From the NCBI GenBank assembly GCA_043228905.1, contig JBHGNT010000007.1, positions 7,192,001-7,256,000 on the forward strand: DNA of 64,000 bases. The letters run 5' to 3'. The DNA comes from Azolla caroliniana. Taxonomy: Eukaryota; Polypodiophyta. Both the position numbers and the translations under genes were made by a program. Below, piece after piece: positions 45,101 through 58,646 of this stretch. The notes beneath the pieces are model-generated. The model ran no database searches. It was not told the origin of the DNA and saw only the letters and a program-made list of their open reading frames with translations. Positions within the stretch are counted from its first letter, which is position 1; every line of letters starts with the position of its first letter.

Positions 45101-48100
45101 TTTCATAAAATTTATTTATTTATACTATAACTAGGCCTATGGTTAATAATGAGTGTTGTCAAAACTAGAAGATCTTGCAAATGTGTTTCCAATGGACTTA
45201 TCTCTAGGGTTTCCTCACCATGTAAAAGTGGAGCATGTGATTGATTGATTCTTGGTAGTAATAGTATGAGTAAAACCATGTATCTACTAACTCCAAAACA
45301 TGGAGAGGAAGTGATCCGATTATTTGCATTATTGTTTTATTTATTTATCATCTTCTCAATGATATGAGTTTGCTCTCAAATTACCTTTAAGAATATGACA
45401 AAGTAATGTTGGATATGTAGGGGTAGAATTTCAAGTTCTATCCCCTATATATCCAACCAAGTGCTTGAGAGTCAACAAATTTCAAAAACTTATTATGTTT
45501 ATTCATTAGCTTATTTGGGGAAAGGGAGTCAAATTTTCAAAGATATTGCCAAATGTAGAAAGGATATTGTTATAGACAAGGTCTCTCGAAATTGAGCATC
45601 TTAAATGCAAACAATGTAGGCATTTTCAAAGAATTGGGGATTTGTTATTGGAGTGTACCATGATAAAGGGATATAATGCCATTTATACAACCTTTTTGTA
45701 TTGACTCTTATTATAACAAGAGTGTAGATTAAAGTAAAAATGTATGTAGTTTAATCATTAAAATCTTGGTCCCTAATCCCATTTTTGCATCAAACATGTT
45801 TGAGACTTTAGTGTAAGAACATGTGGCACATGGGTTAGGCCTCATCACATATATCATGATTCACAAGTAATACCTATATAGCTATAGCACGTGTTTTATT
45901 GAATGTCAATCACAATTTTTCGCATTTTAATGGAGGCCTTAAACACATAGGATATAGAGATTCCTCTTCCATTGAGTACATGAGGACATAATTGTAGAGT
46001 GGTTTACCACATCGCTTATTATCCTCCTTTTACATTCCACACAAGGTATATACATATGTGTCTCATTAAAAAGACAAATCTCATTATCATGACCAATGTT
46101 TTTGTAAAAGTTTTGATCGTCGTATCCACTAGGATCATTCAGACTAGCTTTTAGGCTAGAAGCTAGCTTTATAATGTACATTTAAGGGAAACATCATATG
46201 CAAACTTATTCCAAAGATGATGTAAATGTTATATTGTGGACAACATCATCATGCAAACTCTGTACATATTACATTGCCTTGCGTGATATCAACACTATAA
46301 TCTCTAGGAGTATTCTCACCACTTTGTCAACCAATTTGAACCATCACTATATGATTTACCCTGGTTGATTGGGGAGTTGCATTCTTACAATAGCAAGTTT
46401 AAGTATGTGTATGGTTCTTTTCTAGATATTTTCACAAACTTAGCACAATCTGCATTTCCGAAAAAATACCCACCCAAACTTTATAAAGGGTTCCCACAAT
46501 CGACAAATTTTCACAGTTGTTATTCCAAGGACGATTTTGTCATTTTTCTTGGGCTATTGTCAAAGAGTAAGTGAATTCCAAAGGTTATCAACTGTAACAA
46601 TATTTATTCTCTTAGATTTACCTTAGTTCAAATCAAGCGGTTAATTTCATTGCCAGTTAAAATGAAAGGGATCAAACACTTTTCTTCCGGAACATACATA
46701 ATAAGCTAACACATGCAGACTATTTATCAAAGTTGACATGAATTCCAATTGTTGTGGCATGTTAGAGTTATTACAAGTAGCTTGGCTCATTTAACTTATC
46801 CGTAAACATTCTTCAAGAAAGATCGATAATGCTCACTATTTTATTATTTTAACACTTTAGAATATTTGTATCTTTGTTTAGAGGATCATGAAGATGGATG
46901 ATTGTGGTTAATGTGACTACTGTAGTTACTTTGTGTTGCATGACAATATAACATGAATGCACATAAAAGTGAGACATTGATAGCATTCTTTGATCAATTT
47001 ATTGCAATGTAGAAACTGACATTTATTTGACTGTATCAATTATATCATGGACTCCACTAGTTTAACTTGAATACATCAATAAACCAATCATGGAAGCCTT
47101 ATAACTAGATCATGGAAGTGATTCGTGGTTGGTAGTATGTAGATAATATATACATACAATACTTTGACAAGCTGGATCTATAGACTAAGCATCAACAAAG
47201 TGCAAATACAATAACTAGTTCAAAAGGACAATTGATTGACCTTCTTCTATAATGTTTATTAACACAACCTCCATATAAATTGATGAGAATTGCAAAGGCT
47301 TAGAGTCAACCAAACATCATGTCAAAATTATGCCCAATACCCACCTCTCTATACACAAACTCTTGAATTACTGCATTTTTTTTACATGGGCACAATGTTA
47401 GCATCTTATCAAAATTTCAATCATTTTCTTCCACTCAATTTTCTCTCCACCATTTTGAATGAGCACATTTGAATTGGTCATTATTGGTTGCATTTGTAGT
47501 TTAAAATGATATTATGTATCTATTTTTTCGAGATTTATATATTTTTGAGGCTATAAGGATATGCAAGTTACATCAGATATTTGATATGTCATCACACCTC
47601 ATATTAAAATACATGTTAAACCTTCTACATGGGTTGTAGATTGTCACAATAAAAGGCTCAAACAATCATTCCCTATATGTTGGTCTCCCTTTTCCTTAGC
47701 AAGAACTATAAGGACATCCTCACAAATTTGTTAGGCTAGTGAATGGAAGGTAAATCAATTATTGATGCAAGAGCATCTTTAGTGCAAACCTAGAATCTTA
47801 TGATATTTACTCTAGCTCAATATAATGAGTAATGTGAGTGTTGATTCCTCCTTTTTAGAACTTACATCATAAATAAAGACATTTGTACTATTTACAAGAG
47901 TTGCCATGAACTCCAATTGTCGTGCGATGTGTGAACCATTACAATGGTCATCTTTTATGGTTATCATGCCAAACTTGTTCACATAAATAATCATGTTCAA
48001 TATTCTATAAAGAATACATGTATCTTAGTTTTTAACTTACGTTGGGACACCATTAAGATTCACCTTGTTTTACATTATGTAAACTATAGTCTACGACACA

Positions 48101-50885
48101 ATCAAGTTTCAAATAAAGAGAATGTTATTTGGTATATCACATAAAAAATTTCTATGATTACAACATGCCACAACAAAGGATGATATTGTGGCAAAGAATA
48201 ATAGTTTGAGTTCATCAAATGAAGTTATGGACTTCGGTTTCCCAAAGTCATAATATTCTGTTTCAAAATTATCATGGCATCAATGCAAGGGCATTAGACA
48301 TCAGATATGAACTATCGATATTGAAACCCATGCCACTGTGTTTTAGGCAAGTGTGGCATTAACGCCAATGAACAAAGCATTGGCACTATAATGTGCAAAA
48401 CAATGCATCTACTAAGGTTAATTTGGATTGGTAAGCATGGAATGTTACGGTATTATATATTATATAACATATTGAAAATGGCTTTATACTTTATCAAATC
48501 TAAAACATTTGCCCAATAGTTTTCATGAATTCCAGAATAATGTTAGGTTATCACAAATATGGATAAATAATGTCAATGGGAGGCTAGTATTTCATGCTTC
48601 AGTTGAACTAGCAAGAACCAGTTGTTGGCTAGAGGCAAGTAGTTTTCATAAAGGTTGGAAGATCGTATGTAAATATTTACGAAAAGAGGTTAAGAATTGA
48701 ACAACTTGGGAAGTAAGAAGTTGCCTTGCACTTTTTGTTGTTCATATGTGTGGTTCTATACACCCAAGGTGACATGACAAATGAGATATGAGCCATACCT
48801 CATCCTCCCTCATTCCTTTCCTTCACATTTTGGCACTCATCACAATCTCCCTAATCTCATAGATGGAGCTTGTTTAGGGATAAGTCCACTATACACTCCA
48901 AATTGACATGCCATCAACATCTCTCGAGTTGCATGACTTTATGTAGGTTCACAAAGTTGTCGGCTTCCCATGATTGATGTGATTGCGGGGAGACTCATTT
49001 GCCCCTTCTATTACTTCATGTGCCCTATACACTTAATGTTTGGTCCGTTATAGTTGCTAGTTATCAATCCTTGATTCAGTGTTGCCTTAAATTTGCATGC
49101 ATTTAATCTCATGCATCCTCATCTCTAACTTATATGCGTACTTTCAACTTATTAACTCTACAAGTTAGGAACATGAGTCATGATGGTTCAAAGGTATTAG
49201 ACAAGAGATAAAAGAAACACACATAGATATGATATGATTCTCCTCCCAACAATCCAACACATGCCCTGCTTTTCCCACATGGGAGCTATATATTGACCCA
49301 TTAGCAGTCATACAACCTACAAATATCATGTTGAGACTACCCTAGCTCTCACAAAAGATTGTTCATGGAGTTCATTCCTTCTGTCCCTTATGCTCAGATG
49401 TGCAATGTCTACTCTAATGCACATGGCATTACATGTATGCACATTGCACAATACGATAGTCAATCCTTTTTACATGTGGAAGTGGTAAAATAAAATTATA
49501 TGAAAATAGTTATCCATTGTGGGGTCACAATATCATTGTATGTAACTAATGTACACCCCCATGTTTAAAAGGATGATGACCATAAGAAGTGAATGGCTCG
49601 AAGGATGGTTTGTGTAATGTTGTACTATGGAGTTATATAACCATTATAATGGTACCAAAGTAGTTTTCAAGGGGTTAAGGAAAGAGTTTTTGTGTAGGAA
49701 GGGTCTTTTCTTTAGTTTGGTTACATTGAAATCAAAAGATACTATTTCTCTATACATACCCTACTTCTTTCTTCCTTGAGCATCACGTACAACCAATCCT
49801 CACCAACGTTGTTGATACTCCCTATAGCATAAGTTATATAATGGGCCTATATGAATCAAATTTCAAAGGCTAATTTTAATGGTTTTAAGAGTTGGATAAG
49901 TGGGAAACCAGTTATCCTAAACTTTAGACAAACCATGAGGACATAGGATGTTGGGAGATTTTGGGATCCTAAGGAATTTTGCTATATAAAGGGGACTAGC
50001 TACCCCATTTCATATGGTACCTTAAGGGCTTTGTTTGTGAGGAAAATATCTTATATTTTGAATCTGTCGATTGTCCTACTCCGAAGGTATAACATAAAGC
50101 GATATTTATGGTATGGGAAGTCAATGGGGGGATTTTTCACATCTTGTTCTTTCCTCTAGGTGTTTGATATACACAACTTTTTGTGTGACAACAATTTTAT
50201 TGTCTTGCCTTGTATAACGATTTTAAAAGTATGAACTCAAATATCTCACATCTCTAAAAATAAAGTTGGAGGCCAAGAGGGAGGAAGTTTATTATGACCA
50301 TTCCAAACTCCAACTATTGAAGGGGGAAATATAAGTGAATAGATTTCATTCTCGATACATCGACAACTTTGAGAGGCATCACTCTATTTGCGACTAATGG
50401 GCAAAGTTGCCAAAATAAGTACATTTATTACCACAAAAAGTAAAGTTAAAAGTTACATTTTTAAAATCAACAATATTTCCAAGGATAAAGTGTAGCACAA
50501 TATGTATGGTTTGCCCCCATAAATAATATGAAATGGCTATGTATATTTACCACTCATGTTTTGTTAGGTTGTTATAGTCACAAGACACACTGTTTTTTTT
50601 TTTTTCTAAATGAAGCTACCTTCCCATTAGTTAGGAATGATTATTACAAGGAGACTATACAAGGAAGCTTATACACAAAATGGGGAATCTCACTCCGATC
50701 AAGATCAAGAAAATGAGACTACTTACATAATCTTTCAAACCAACTACCTAAAGTAAGTAGATACCTATGACTAAAAGCAGTGGCCTTTAGTGTCGGTCAG
50801 TATGAGCCGACTCCTGGGGCCTACAATGAAGGGAGGGTGGCATGTGAGAAGGAAACAACCAGCGTGGGGGCTGGTAGTTCCACCT
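42116..50885. other. Long AT-rich spacer, no gene seen
   Basis: Nearly 9 kb without a recognisable gene on either strand. Faint features are: a GA-rich stretch near 43250-43290; a coding-looking but stop-riddled plus frame at 44770-45010; related diverged repeats near 46725 and 47890 (catgaa-tccaattgt-gtg); and, near 49550-50110, a diverged region with gctatataaaggggactagc that might be an old solo LTR. None is strong enough to call separately. Confidence 0.5.
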
Positions 50886-50890
50886 CGGGC

Positions 50891-51240
50891 CACTTCCTCC
50901 TAGCGTCACCATAGGTGTGCTCTGCCATTTCTGCCAAAAGCACAAACAAGCAGTGGCCACATCATTTGGAGGTTGATTATAGGCTTCACCTTGTGGTATG
51001 TTTGGAAAGCACAAAGCCTAAAGGTTTCTGGTACAACCCCCAACAGAAGTGATCACAAGACACCGGACCACTTCCTCTTAGCATCACCATAGGCGTGTTC
51101 TGCCATTTTTGCCAAAAGCACAAACGGGCAGTGGCCACATCATTTGGAGGTTGATCGCAATCTTCACCTGGTGGTATGTTTGGAAAGCACAATGCCTAAA
51201 GGTTTCTGGTACAACCCCCAGTGGAAGTGATCACAAGACA
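50891..51240. repeat. 178-bp tandem duplication
   Basis: Two units with a 178-bp period, 50891-51068 and 51069-51240, share cacttcct, caccataggtgtg, gccaaaagcacaaac, cagtggccacatcatttgg, ttcaccttg-ggtatgttt and gatcacaagaca. The minus strand is open through both (MCFPNIP...PPNDVATA), but 178 is not divisible by three and most differences change residues, so coding is doubtful. Confidence 0.85.
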
Positions 51241-53376
51241 TAATGTTATTTTGTGAGTGCAATATATCACGCTAAAATGGATGGTAAGGTTACAAGTTAA
51301 ATGTTATTGTATCAAAATATAGGCTTTTATATATAGGCCAAATGTCGAATAAATTATCTAGGAGGATTATTTTCCCTTTTTAGAGTTTGTAAAAATTGCC
51401 AAACATATCTCTATAGGTTTTAGTCCATTGAGCTTATGGGTTTCAACCTTGATCTCTTATTGCGATTGGATTGATAAGAAAATGTTCTTGATAGAGAGGA
51501 ATTAGTTATTTTACCATCAATGTACCTTAACTATTGGACATCAAGATATTCAAAGACAAGATTAACAATCAATAAAAAAAGGTTCATTGATGAAAAGTAT
51601 CATAGTGTTTCTTCCAAGGATGATAAACACTACATTGCAAGTGTCCCAATAATTAGGAAGATCTCAAGATCGGAAAGGTGGCTAAATTGTTGACAAAAAT
51701 GATGTGGTTGATTTCATATTCTTAAACATATCCATGAGGTCCCCAGCTTGTCTTATAATTTGTGTACTCTTGACGTAAAATGGTATTTCATGAACTCATG
51801 AGTTACAAGAACGAGAATGTAGTTTACATTCAATTGATAAATAAACAAGTGACAATGTTTGTTATGAATTTAATATCAAGTGGTGGGATGAGGGTGGTCC
51901 CAACATGAGAATCGTACATGCATACCAAGACTTGGAGAGAAGGGGGGGGGGGGTGAATGCTCCTTACCAGATAGAAGTAGGTATTTAGTGAGCAAAACTC
52001 TTGAAAGTCTAGTATGATATCATTACTATGTGGTACTTACTAATTAGTATGAGTATATAAACTAAACTTGAAACCTGCATGGAACCCATTGACTAGAACC
52101 ATATATGATAACTTAATCATGGTTTGATGTCAATTATCCCATGGAGTTGATTGGTTCAAGCCTTGTGAATCAAGTTTCTTCAACATCACTTCCAATGTCT
52201 CCCACCATCCACAAGTACTCCCACAAACCTACAAGAATCAAAGATTTTAAAGATATTGACTATGAATTCCCGATGGAATACTTTGAGCCATACATGTTAA
52301 AGGTAAAGCTTCTATTTGAAGCATTTTCATGTATGGTTGTTCTAAGATTAAGAGGGTCAACTCATCTCATGTTTGGCCTTTTGTAAGCTATTGCGTATCA
52401 AAAGACAATCCTTATAGGAGTTGCTAACATTTTCATTACCAAAATTTGATTGACATTAATATGTGCAAGCTAGCTAAATTTGGGAGCACGATGAGCATTT
52501 TCATTTGCCAGACTTTGAGCTATATGAATACTTGATATTATATCTTTCTAATCATTGATATCATTTGCCCCGAAAATTGTTTTAACAAGATAAGTGTCGG
52601 TAAGATGAATGACATATGCATTTGAAACATGCTCATCTTGCCACAATTGTCATGATCACCTCAGCTAATTTGATGTTGATTGCCCAAAACTCATTGGTTT
52701 GTAAATTGTTGAAATCCCATTCCATCTGAATGCTCCGTCAACCTATGCCTCTGAATCTTTGTTTGCTTCCATATTGCAAGAACTTAAAGAAGCACATATA
52801 TTTTAATATGTTGTGAAACAATAGTAGATTGTCACCGAGGTGAATTTATCTTAGGGCCAAATGTATGTAAATTACAAGGCAATAAAACAAAAATATCATT
52901 CCACGAGGGAGGAAGTGATGTTGTTAATTTATGTCTCTTATGTTCAAGTGTTCTATGTAGTCCTTTATGAGGAAAAGATTCCCACGTCTTAGGAAACGTA
53001 AGGCCTTGATGTGGTGCACTGACCTAGATGGATTGTAAAGATTCCCGATTCCCCATCAGTTCAAAAGCTTATCCAAGAGTATGACAGATGCAACACTTTG
53101 TGGCGAACTCCGGATGGGAGTAGAGACACGACACAGAACATATTACTAGGCACCAACATAACGTGAGCGTAATGTAATGTTTGTACAAAGGTGTGAAGCA
53201 GCATTGGTACAGAAACGTGCGGGTCCTTGGACTCGATGTAAAGAAAACTTAAAAGCTCTTTGTCGAGGTTTATTTATGAAGGCCACATGAGAGACATGGA
53301 AAGCTCTTCAATCACGAAAATGTGGTTGGGGTTTGGTTCTTCTTTATCTTTTCTCTCTTATTTTGTTGTTGCAAAA
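51241..53376. other. AT-rich spacer, no gene seen
   Basis: No recognisable gene. A run of 12 G at 51942-51953 and short unrecognised ORFs are the only features. Confidence 0.45.
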
Positions 53377-53393
53377 GGGGGGGGGGGGGGGGG
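53377..53393. repeat. 17-base poly-G run upstream of the IQD gene
   Basis: An uninterrupted run of 17 G about 950 bp before the IQD start codon. It can form a G-quadruplex and is also a common place for sequencing length error. Confidence 0.9.
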
Positions 53394-53573
53394 TGGTGTT
53401 ATAATTCATATTACATAATATGCAACAAGAAAAGCAAAAAAGCAGAAAAGCAAAACAAACGGAAAGCAAAATGAGGAGTAAATGAGAAGCAAAAAAGAAA
53501 GAAAAAGAAAGCTGCGCCACGGAAAAGCAGAAAAGAAAAGCTGAGGATCCGCGTGAAAGCGGCGGGGCCTTGC

Positions 53574-53718
53574 TGACGTGGACAGGCGGGGGTGCTCAGA
53601 TCTGAAGGCCAGCCACGTGGCATCGAAACAAACCAGGATTAATTTCCAGTGACGTGGCATGCCGGGATGACGTGGAGAAGAGAGGGGGTTGGATGACGTG
53701 GCGGGATTGCAGACGTGG
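53574..53718 (+). promoter_or_regulatory. Cluster of six ACGT-core bZIP/bHLH sites (G-box/ABRE-like)
   Basis: Exact TGACGTGG occurs at 53574, 53650, 53668 and 53694, a palindromic CCACGTGG at 53613, and AGACGTGG at 53711, all within 145 bp and about 0.6-0.76 kb before the IQD ATG. ACGT-core sites of this kind bind plant bZIP factors (TGA, ABF/ABI5, HY5) and, for CACGTG, bHLH factors. The density suggests a real regulatory module for the IQD gene, possibly ABA- or light-related; that last step is inference. Confidence 0.6.
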
Positions 53719-53808
53719 CGGAGCAAAGGCAGGATTTCTAAAAGTCAGAGGAAAACTAGAAAACCACCAAAGCGAAAACCACCGTAATAAAAACCACTCT
53801 TCTGCCTG

Positions 53809-53811
<3 letters not shown>

Positions 53812-53859
<48 letters not shown>

Positions 53860-54050
53860 TCTCTCTGTTTCCAGCTCTTCACTCAGTCTCTCTCTAAATT
53901 CTCTCTCTCTCTTTGTCTGCATCATTTCCCTGTCGCCATCTCCTCCTCTCTCGCTCAATGTCTCCCTTTCCCTCACTTCCTGTATCATTCATCGATTAGA
54001 CTCCCCTCTCTCTCTCTCTCTCTAAATTCTCTTTCTCTCTGTATTGCTTT
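53812..54050 (+). promoter_or_regulatory. CT-rich leader and (CT)n tract of the IQD gene
   Basis: A 43-base CT tract (53812-53854) followed by further CT-rich blocks to about 54030 lies between the ACGT cluster and the start codon. Pyrimidine-rich leaders are common around plant transcription starts. I see no convincing TATA box. Confidence 0.5.
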
Positions 54051-54333
54051 TTAATGGAAACCTCCCTTCATTATCCAGGCTCCAGTGCCAGGGAGAGCTC
54101 TCCATTCTTCTTCTTCTTCTTCTTCTTCTAATCAAATGCTAAATTCATGGTACTTCATACCGCTACCTTCTAAGAATTCCATGTCCTCATACCGCCAATT
54201 TCTAATTCTCTCTCATGACTGCGTGTTCCTATTTCGTATGATTTATCACCGATGAAATAGAAGACAGGAAGACAGACAGGCAGACGGACAGACAGAGTGA
54301 CGAAGAGATAGGGCGTTAAGGGATTTGAATCGA

Positions 54334-57300
54334 ATGGGTAAGCCGAGAAAGCTGCTGAAAGCATTACTGGGAGGAGTGAAGCTGAAGGGATCGTCGTCAC
54401 AGAAAATCCCGGTGGCGGAAGAAATAGAAGAAGAAGAAGAGGAGGAGGAGGAGGAGGAGGAGGAGGAGGAAGATCGGTGTGCAGAGGCAGCAGGTGCCAT
54501 TTGCGAGGGGAAGGAAGGCGTGCAGGATTACACAGACAGCATTAAATCGAGTACTACCATAGCGGCTGCTGCTACTAATCATGGCGAATATGGTGAGGAT
54601 GCGTGCTATGATCGAGATTACGGGAATCAGAGGAATGGCGATGGATCTCTCTGCGAGAATCCGAAGGCGGCGGAGGGGCGGCGCAAATGTGCGTGGGTTC
54701 AAGTGGGGGGGGGGAGCAGGGGGCTCCGCACACTGGCGGAGGAGCTGGAGCGTGCCACGTCAGCGGCCAGGGCCAGGGGCGGCGGCGGCGGCGGCGTTAG
54801 TAGTAGCAGCAGTAGAGCAGCGCCTGTAACTAAAGCTGCTCATGAGAATCGAATGATTAGTTGGGCCAATGGCAATGGGATGTCATTATCATCATCATCA
54901 TCATCATCATCACCATCGCCATCGCCATCATCATCATCGGCGCCATCGCCATCAATGGCCACATATGATGATCATGCTTCTTCACGCACTCATCATCATC
55001 ATCATCATCATCATGACCACCATTGGGCAGCCACTGTCATACAGACAGCTTTCCGTGGCTACCTGGTACATACATATACATACATATATACCACATATAT
55101 ATATATATATTATATAAATCATATTACTTTTATTATCATTCTATTTTTACTTAATTCTTCGAGTCCCTGTTTTTCCACTTTCGTTTCAAATCTCTGCACT
55201 TCCTCCTCTCTTACTTACTCCCGCGTTTTTAATGCTTTGCAAACTCCATCATCATCATTCCCATCATTTATATATATGTACACTGCAACTACCAGCTACT
55301 ATTATTACCGCAGTATCAGAATAGGCCATTTCTTGCCACTTTTGATCTTTGCAGTTAATGGCCCTCACGGTATATGTATGTCGCAGATCCAATGATTTAA
55401 TGCATCCATTTTTAGACCTTTTTGTTTTTGTTTTTACTCTTCTTTATATTTTGCTTCATTAAACAAAACACTCCCTCCAAATAAACGCTGCTAGTTCTTA
55501 AATTGATTAATTACTGAGGAATGCCTAATACATATTGTCTGTCGCTCCATATGGCGTGATTCATGTGTAAATTGTTCCCTGCCTCTGCTCTTACAGCATT
55601 GGGAATGAAGTCAATTACTGCCATAATATCTCCACATTGTCTTCTATAGTTACAAATAATTCAATTAGGTTTAATCTTCGACAGTATTCTCTCTCCATTT
55701 AACATCGAGGCTCCAAATCATCTACGAATGATTCTTCTTTCTCTACAATCCATCTAAACCCTAAATTGATCTCTGTAATCCATCTAAACCTTAAATTGCT
55801 CTCTATGCTTAAATTGATCTCTAAACTCTAAATCCGTGCTCCATAGGCACGGAGGGCATTGCGGGCATTGAAGGGGCTGGTGAGATTACAGGCATTGGCA
55901 CGGGGGCGGATCGTGAGGAAGCAGGCTACGGCCACGCTGCGCTGCGTGCAGGCGCTGGTGCGGGTGCAGGCACGCGTGAGGGCACGGCGCGTGCGCGTGT
56001 CCCATGGGGGCCGGCACGCCTGCAGAATCATCACTAACCATAACAACATTCCTGCAGACAATGATGATGATGTTAATTATGATGGTGATGATGGAGATCC
56101 CGGCCTGCCTCCTCCACCCCACACTAAATCACTCGGAGTGAGTATCACCTAACCTTTCTTTCAATCATCAGTATATATGCTTCATTCTTTCAATTCAAAT
56201 CTCCCACTCTTGTTTACCATAACTCCAATATATATACTGCCCCATCTGGGAGGAGTTTTGCCATGGAGAAAGCCTATCGAATCGAAAGCATGTACAATAA
56301 ATAATCCGGCACAATCGGATTCTCTTCTTCCAAAAGTATTTTGCCAACTTCTCCATTTCCCCCCCGCAAAATTGCCGCTCTGCTAAACCATAATTCTGGG
56401 AATGCTTGCTTACTCAAAAGTTTATTGTATTTGGTTGGTATCAATAATGCGAATCTACCAAGTGGAGACAATAATGGGCAAATATATGTGCTTAAAATGC
56501 ACCTGCTCTAGTTTATTCATGAAAGTGGACACAATAATGGGCAGTGTTGTGATTAGTTATTTCTAGCTGATTAGTTATGGCTAGTAGTTCATATAGTTAA
56601 TTAGCTTGCAATAATGTATTTTCTTTCCTAACAATCACTAGTTAATTAGCTATCAATAATGTATTTTCTTTCTTAGCAATTACTAGCTAATTAGCTATGG
56701 GTACTACCAGATGTAGGTAGTTAAGCTATGGCCAGTACCTGATGTAGCTAGTTAGCTATGGCCAATTTGTATAAGATTGCCAGAAATGATCAACATGTGA
56801 CTTTGAGTTTATAATAGGCCATAGTTTCCCATATATAATATGCCTTTAAGTCGAGTAGAGTAATTAGTTCTCCAAATGCCAATCTACTTCACACATAAAT
56901 CCAGCCAATATGTGTCTCACATTGGATTAACTATGATCCAAATTGATTAAAATAGATCAAACTATCAGCCATTGGATTATTTAGTAAAGAATGATGACGA
57001 TTATGATGACATGTATGTCAAATTTAACATATTAATGGAGTCTGTTTCTTTTTCTTTTTGCCCATTGTCAGGAATCAGAGTGGGATAATAGTGTTGCTAC
57101 ACCTGAGCAACTCCAAGCCAAAGCAGAGCAGAGACAGATAGCTGCAATGCGGCGAGAGAAAGCATTAGCCTATGCCTTCTCAGAACAGGCGAGTTTGTTA
57201 CACACACACATCTATATTTATTATATGCACACATAATATATATGATTCAAGTTAAACCAATATACTAAGTCATGATCATATCAAATGCATAGCTAATCAG

Positions 57301-58646
57301 TCATGCCAATTGCATTATGAATTATGCTGTGTTGATGCCGCCCTGCAGAGAATTAGCCTCTGGAGAATTATATTAGGGGGAACTAATTAGAATCCTGAGC
57401 GCACAGTAAATTAATCTTTGCCACAAGGAAGCAATGCAATTAATTAAGGTGTCACATAATATTGGGCTACACAACACGAAATTGAGATTAATGAAAGGTT
57501 TACAAGGACCTAATGAATGGCTTTTCTTTCATGGATCAGTTGCGGAGATGCACTCCGGCGAGGCGGACATCCGAATCATTCGTGACCGATTGTAAAGACC
57601 AGGATAAGAGTCACTGGGGTTGGAAATGGCTGGAGAGATGGATGGCCGCGAAGCCATGGGAGACTTCATTCCCGGGCCTCGCAAGGGAGCATGTGAGTGT
57701 CATGAATGTGCTTGCAGAACCCTGCATTCGTCGAGGAGGAGCCGAGGATTCGCAGCTTATGACGAAACCCATGTACTATACTAATAATACTACTACTACT
57801 GATTCAAGCTTCTGTTCAACCACATCCCCCAATCAACACCATGATCATCATAATAAACCTAAGGGCTATGTGAAGAAGAGAAGCCTCTCCATTCCGGAGA
57901 GCTCATGGCTCGTTGCGACCAATGCTGGATCGAATGTCCGGAACAATCCGAACCCGGATCCTCCCCATGACAGTGTGTTGGTGTCCCCAAGTACAAAGAC
58001 CAGTGCTCTGTCCCATCCTACTCCAAACTGTACATTAATGCCACATACTCTCACCAAGCTCAATTCCATGGGTAGCTCCCACAATGTTCCGGACAAAAGC
58101 GGGGCCTCCGCAATGGCAGCATCGGGTAATCTCGATGATGCACATATGGATTTGTCGCCAAGCTCGCCACTTAGGTCAAGTAGGGTGTCCACACCCACAT
58201 TGAATGTGAATGTGAATGTGAAGGAGAGGGAGAGGTCTCCTTCAGCTGTGGAGGGTGTAGGGGACCTCGAGGCGGCCATGACTGCTACACCGAAAGAACG
58301 GGAGGAATCGCGAGGCAATGCGGATTGCCCTAAAGAAAGCATCGAAGAAAAGACCAAGACCAAGACCAAGACCAAGAAGGAGAAGGTTAGTGAAATAGGA
58401 GGAGGAAGGCATAGCCTAATTGAGAAGCCAGGATACATGCAATCCACACATTCTACTAAAGCAAAGGCCCGCGCCGGCGAACAAGGGGGTGTCGTAGTTC
58501 CCGTGAAGCATGTAACGCCTCCGAAACGCCGTCCCGCTACGGTGGGCGGTGCCGACATTGGCATGGCTCCCATGCCCACTACATCTCATAGATTGGTCTC
58601 GCACATGCGAACCGGCAGCAGCCGAGCTCTTGGATTAAAACCCTAA
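54334..58646 (+). CDS. IQD (IQ67-domain) calmodulin-binding protein, 4 exons
   Basis: Plant scaffold protein that binds calmodulin through IQ motifs and usually acts at microtubules, plasma membrane or nucleus. Exons: 54334-55065, 55847-56137, 57072-57188, 57540-58646, all phase 0; the product is about 748 residues, long for the family. The start is [14 protein letters not shown], the usual IQD N-terminus, so I prefer it over the Met nine bases upstream. The IQ67 domain begins [14 protein letters not shown] (~231-244) and continues after intron 1 with [20 protein letters not shown] and [17 protein letters not shown]; an intron at exactly this point is a hallmark of the family. Later come [42 protein letters not shown] and, near 675, a DUF4005-like [16 protein letters not shown]. 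Oddities: runs of Glu, Ser/Pro and His before the IQ67 domain, and a GC-AG intron 3. Basic and probably nuclear or microtubule-associated (inference). Confidence 0.93.
56550..56765. repeat. GCTA-rich repeat in IQD intron 2
   Basis: Diverged units such as tagctaattagctatggg and tagctagttagctatggcca, related to the minisatellite at 19110-19590. Intronic; no effect on splicing is evident. Confidence 0.65.

Noticed and set aside
53596-53988. Minus-strand Arg/Glu-rich ORF upstream of IQD
   Set aside because: Generated by the CT-rich leader read in reverse; it overlaps the promoter cluster.
54246-54702. Minus-strand Ser-rich ORFs over IQD exon 1
   Set aside because: Shadows of the GAA/GAG and TCA repeats of the IQD coding strand.
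57866-58579. 237-residue minus-strand ORF opposite IQD exon 4
   Set aside because: The plus frame carries conserved IQD motifs and correct splice phase; the minus frame has none.
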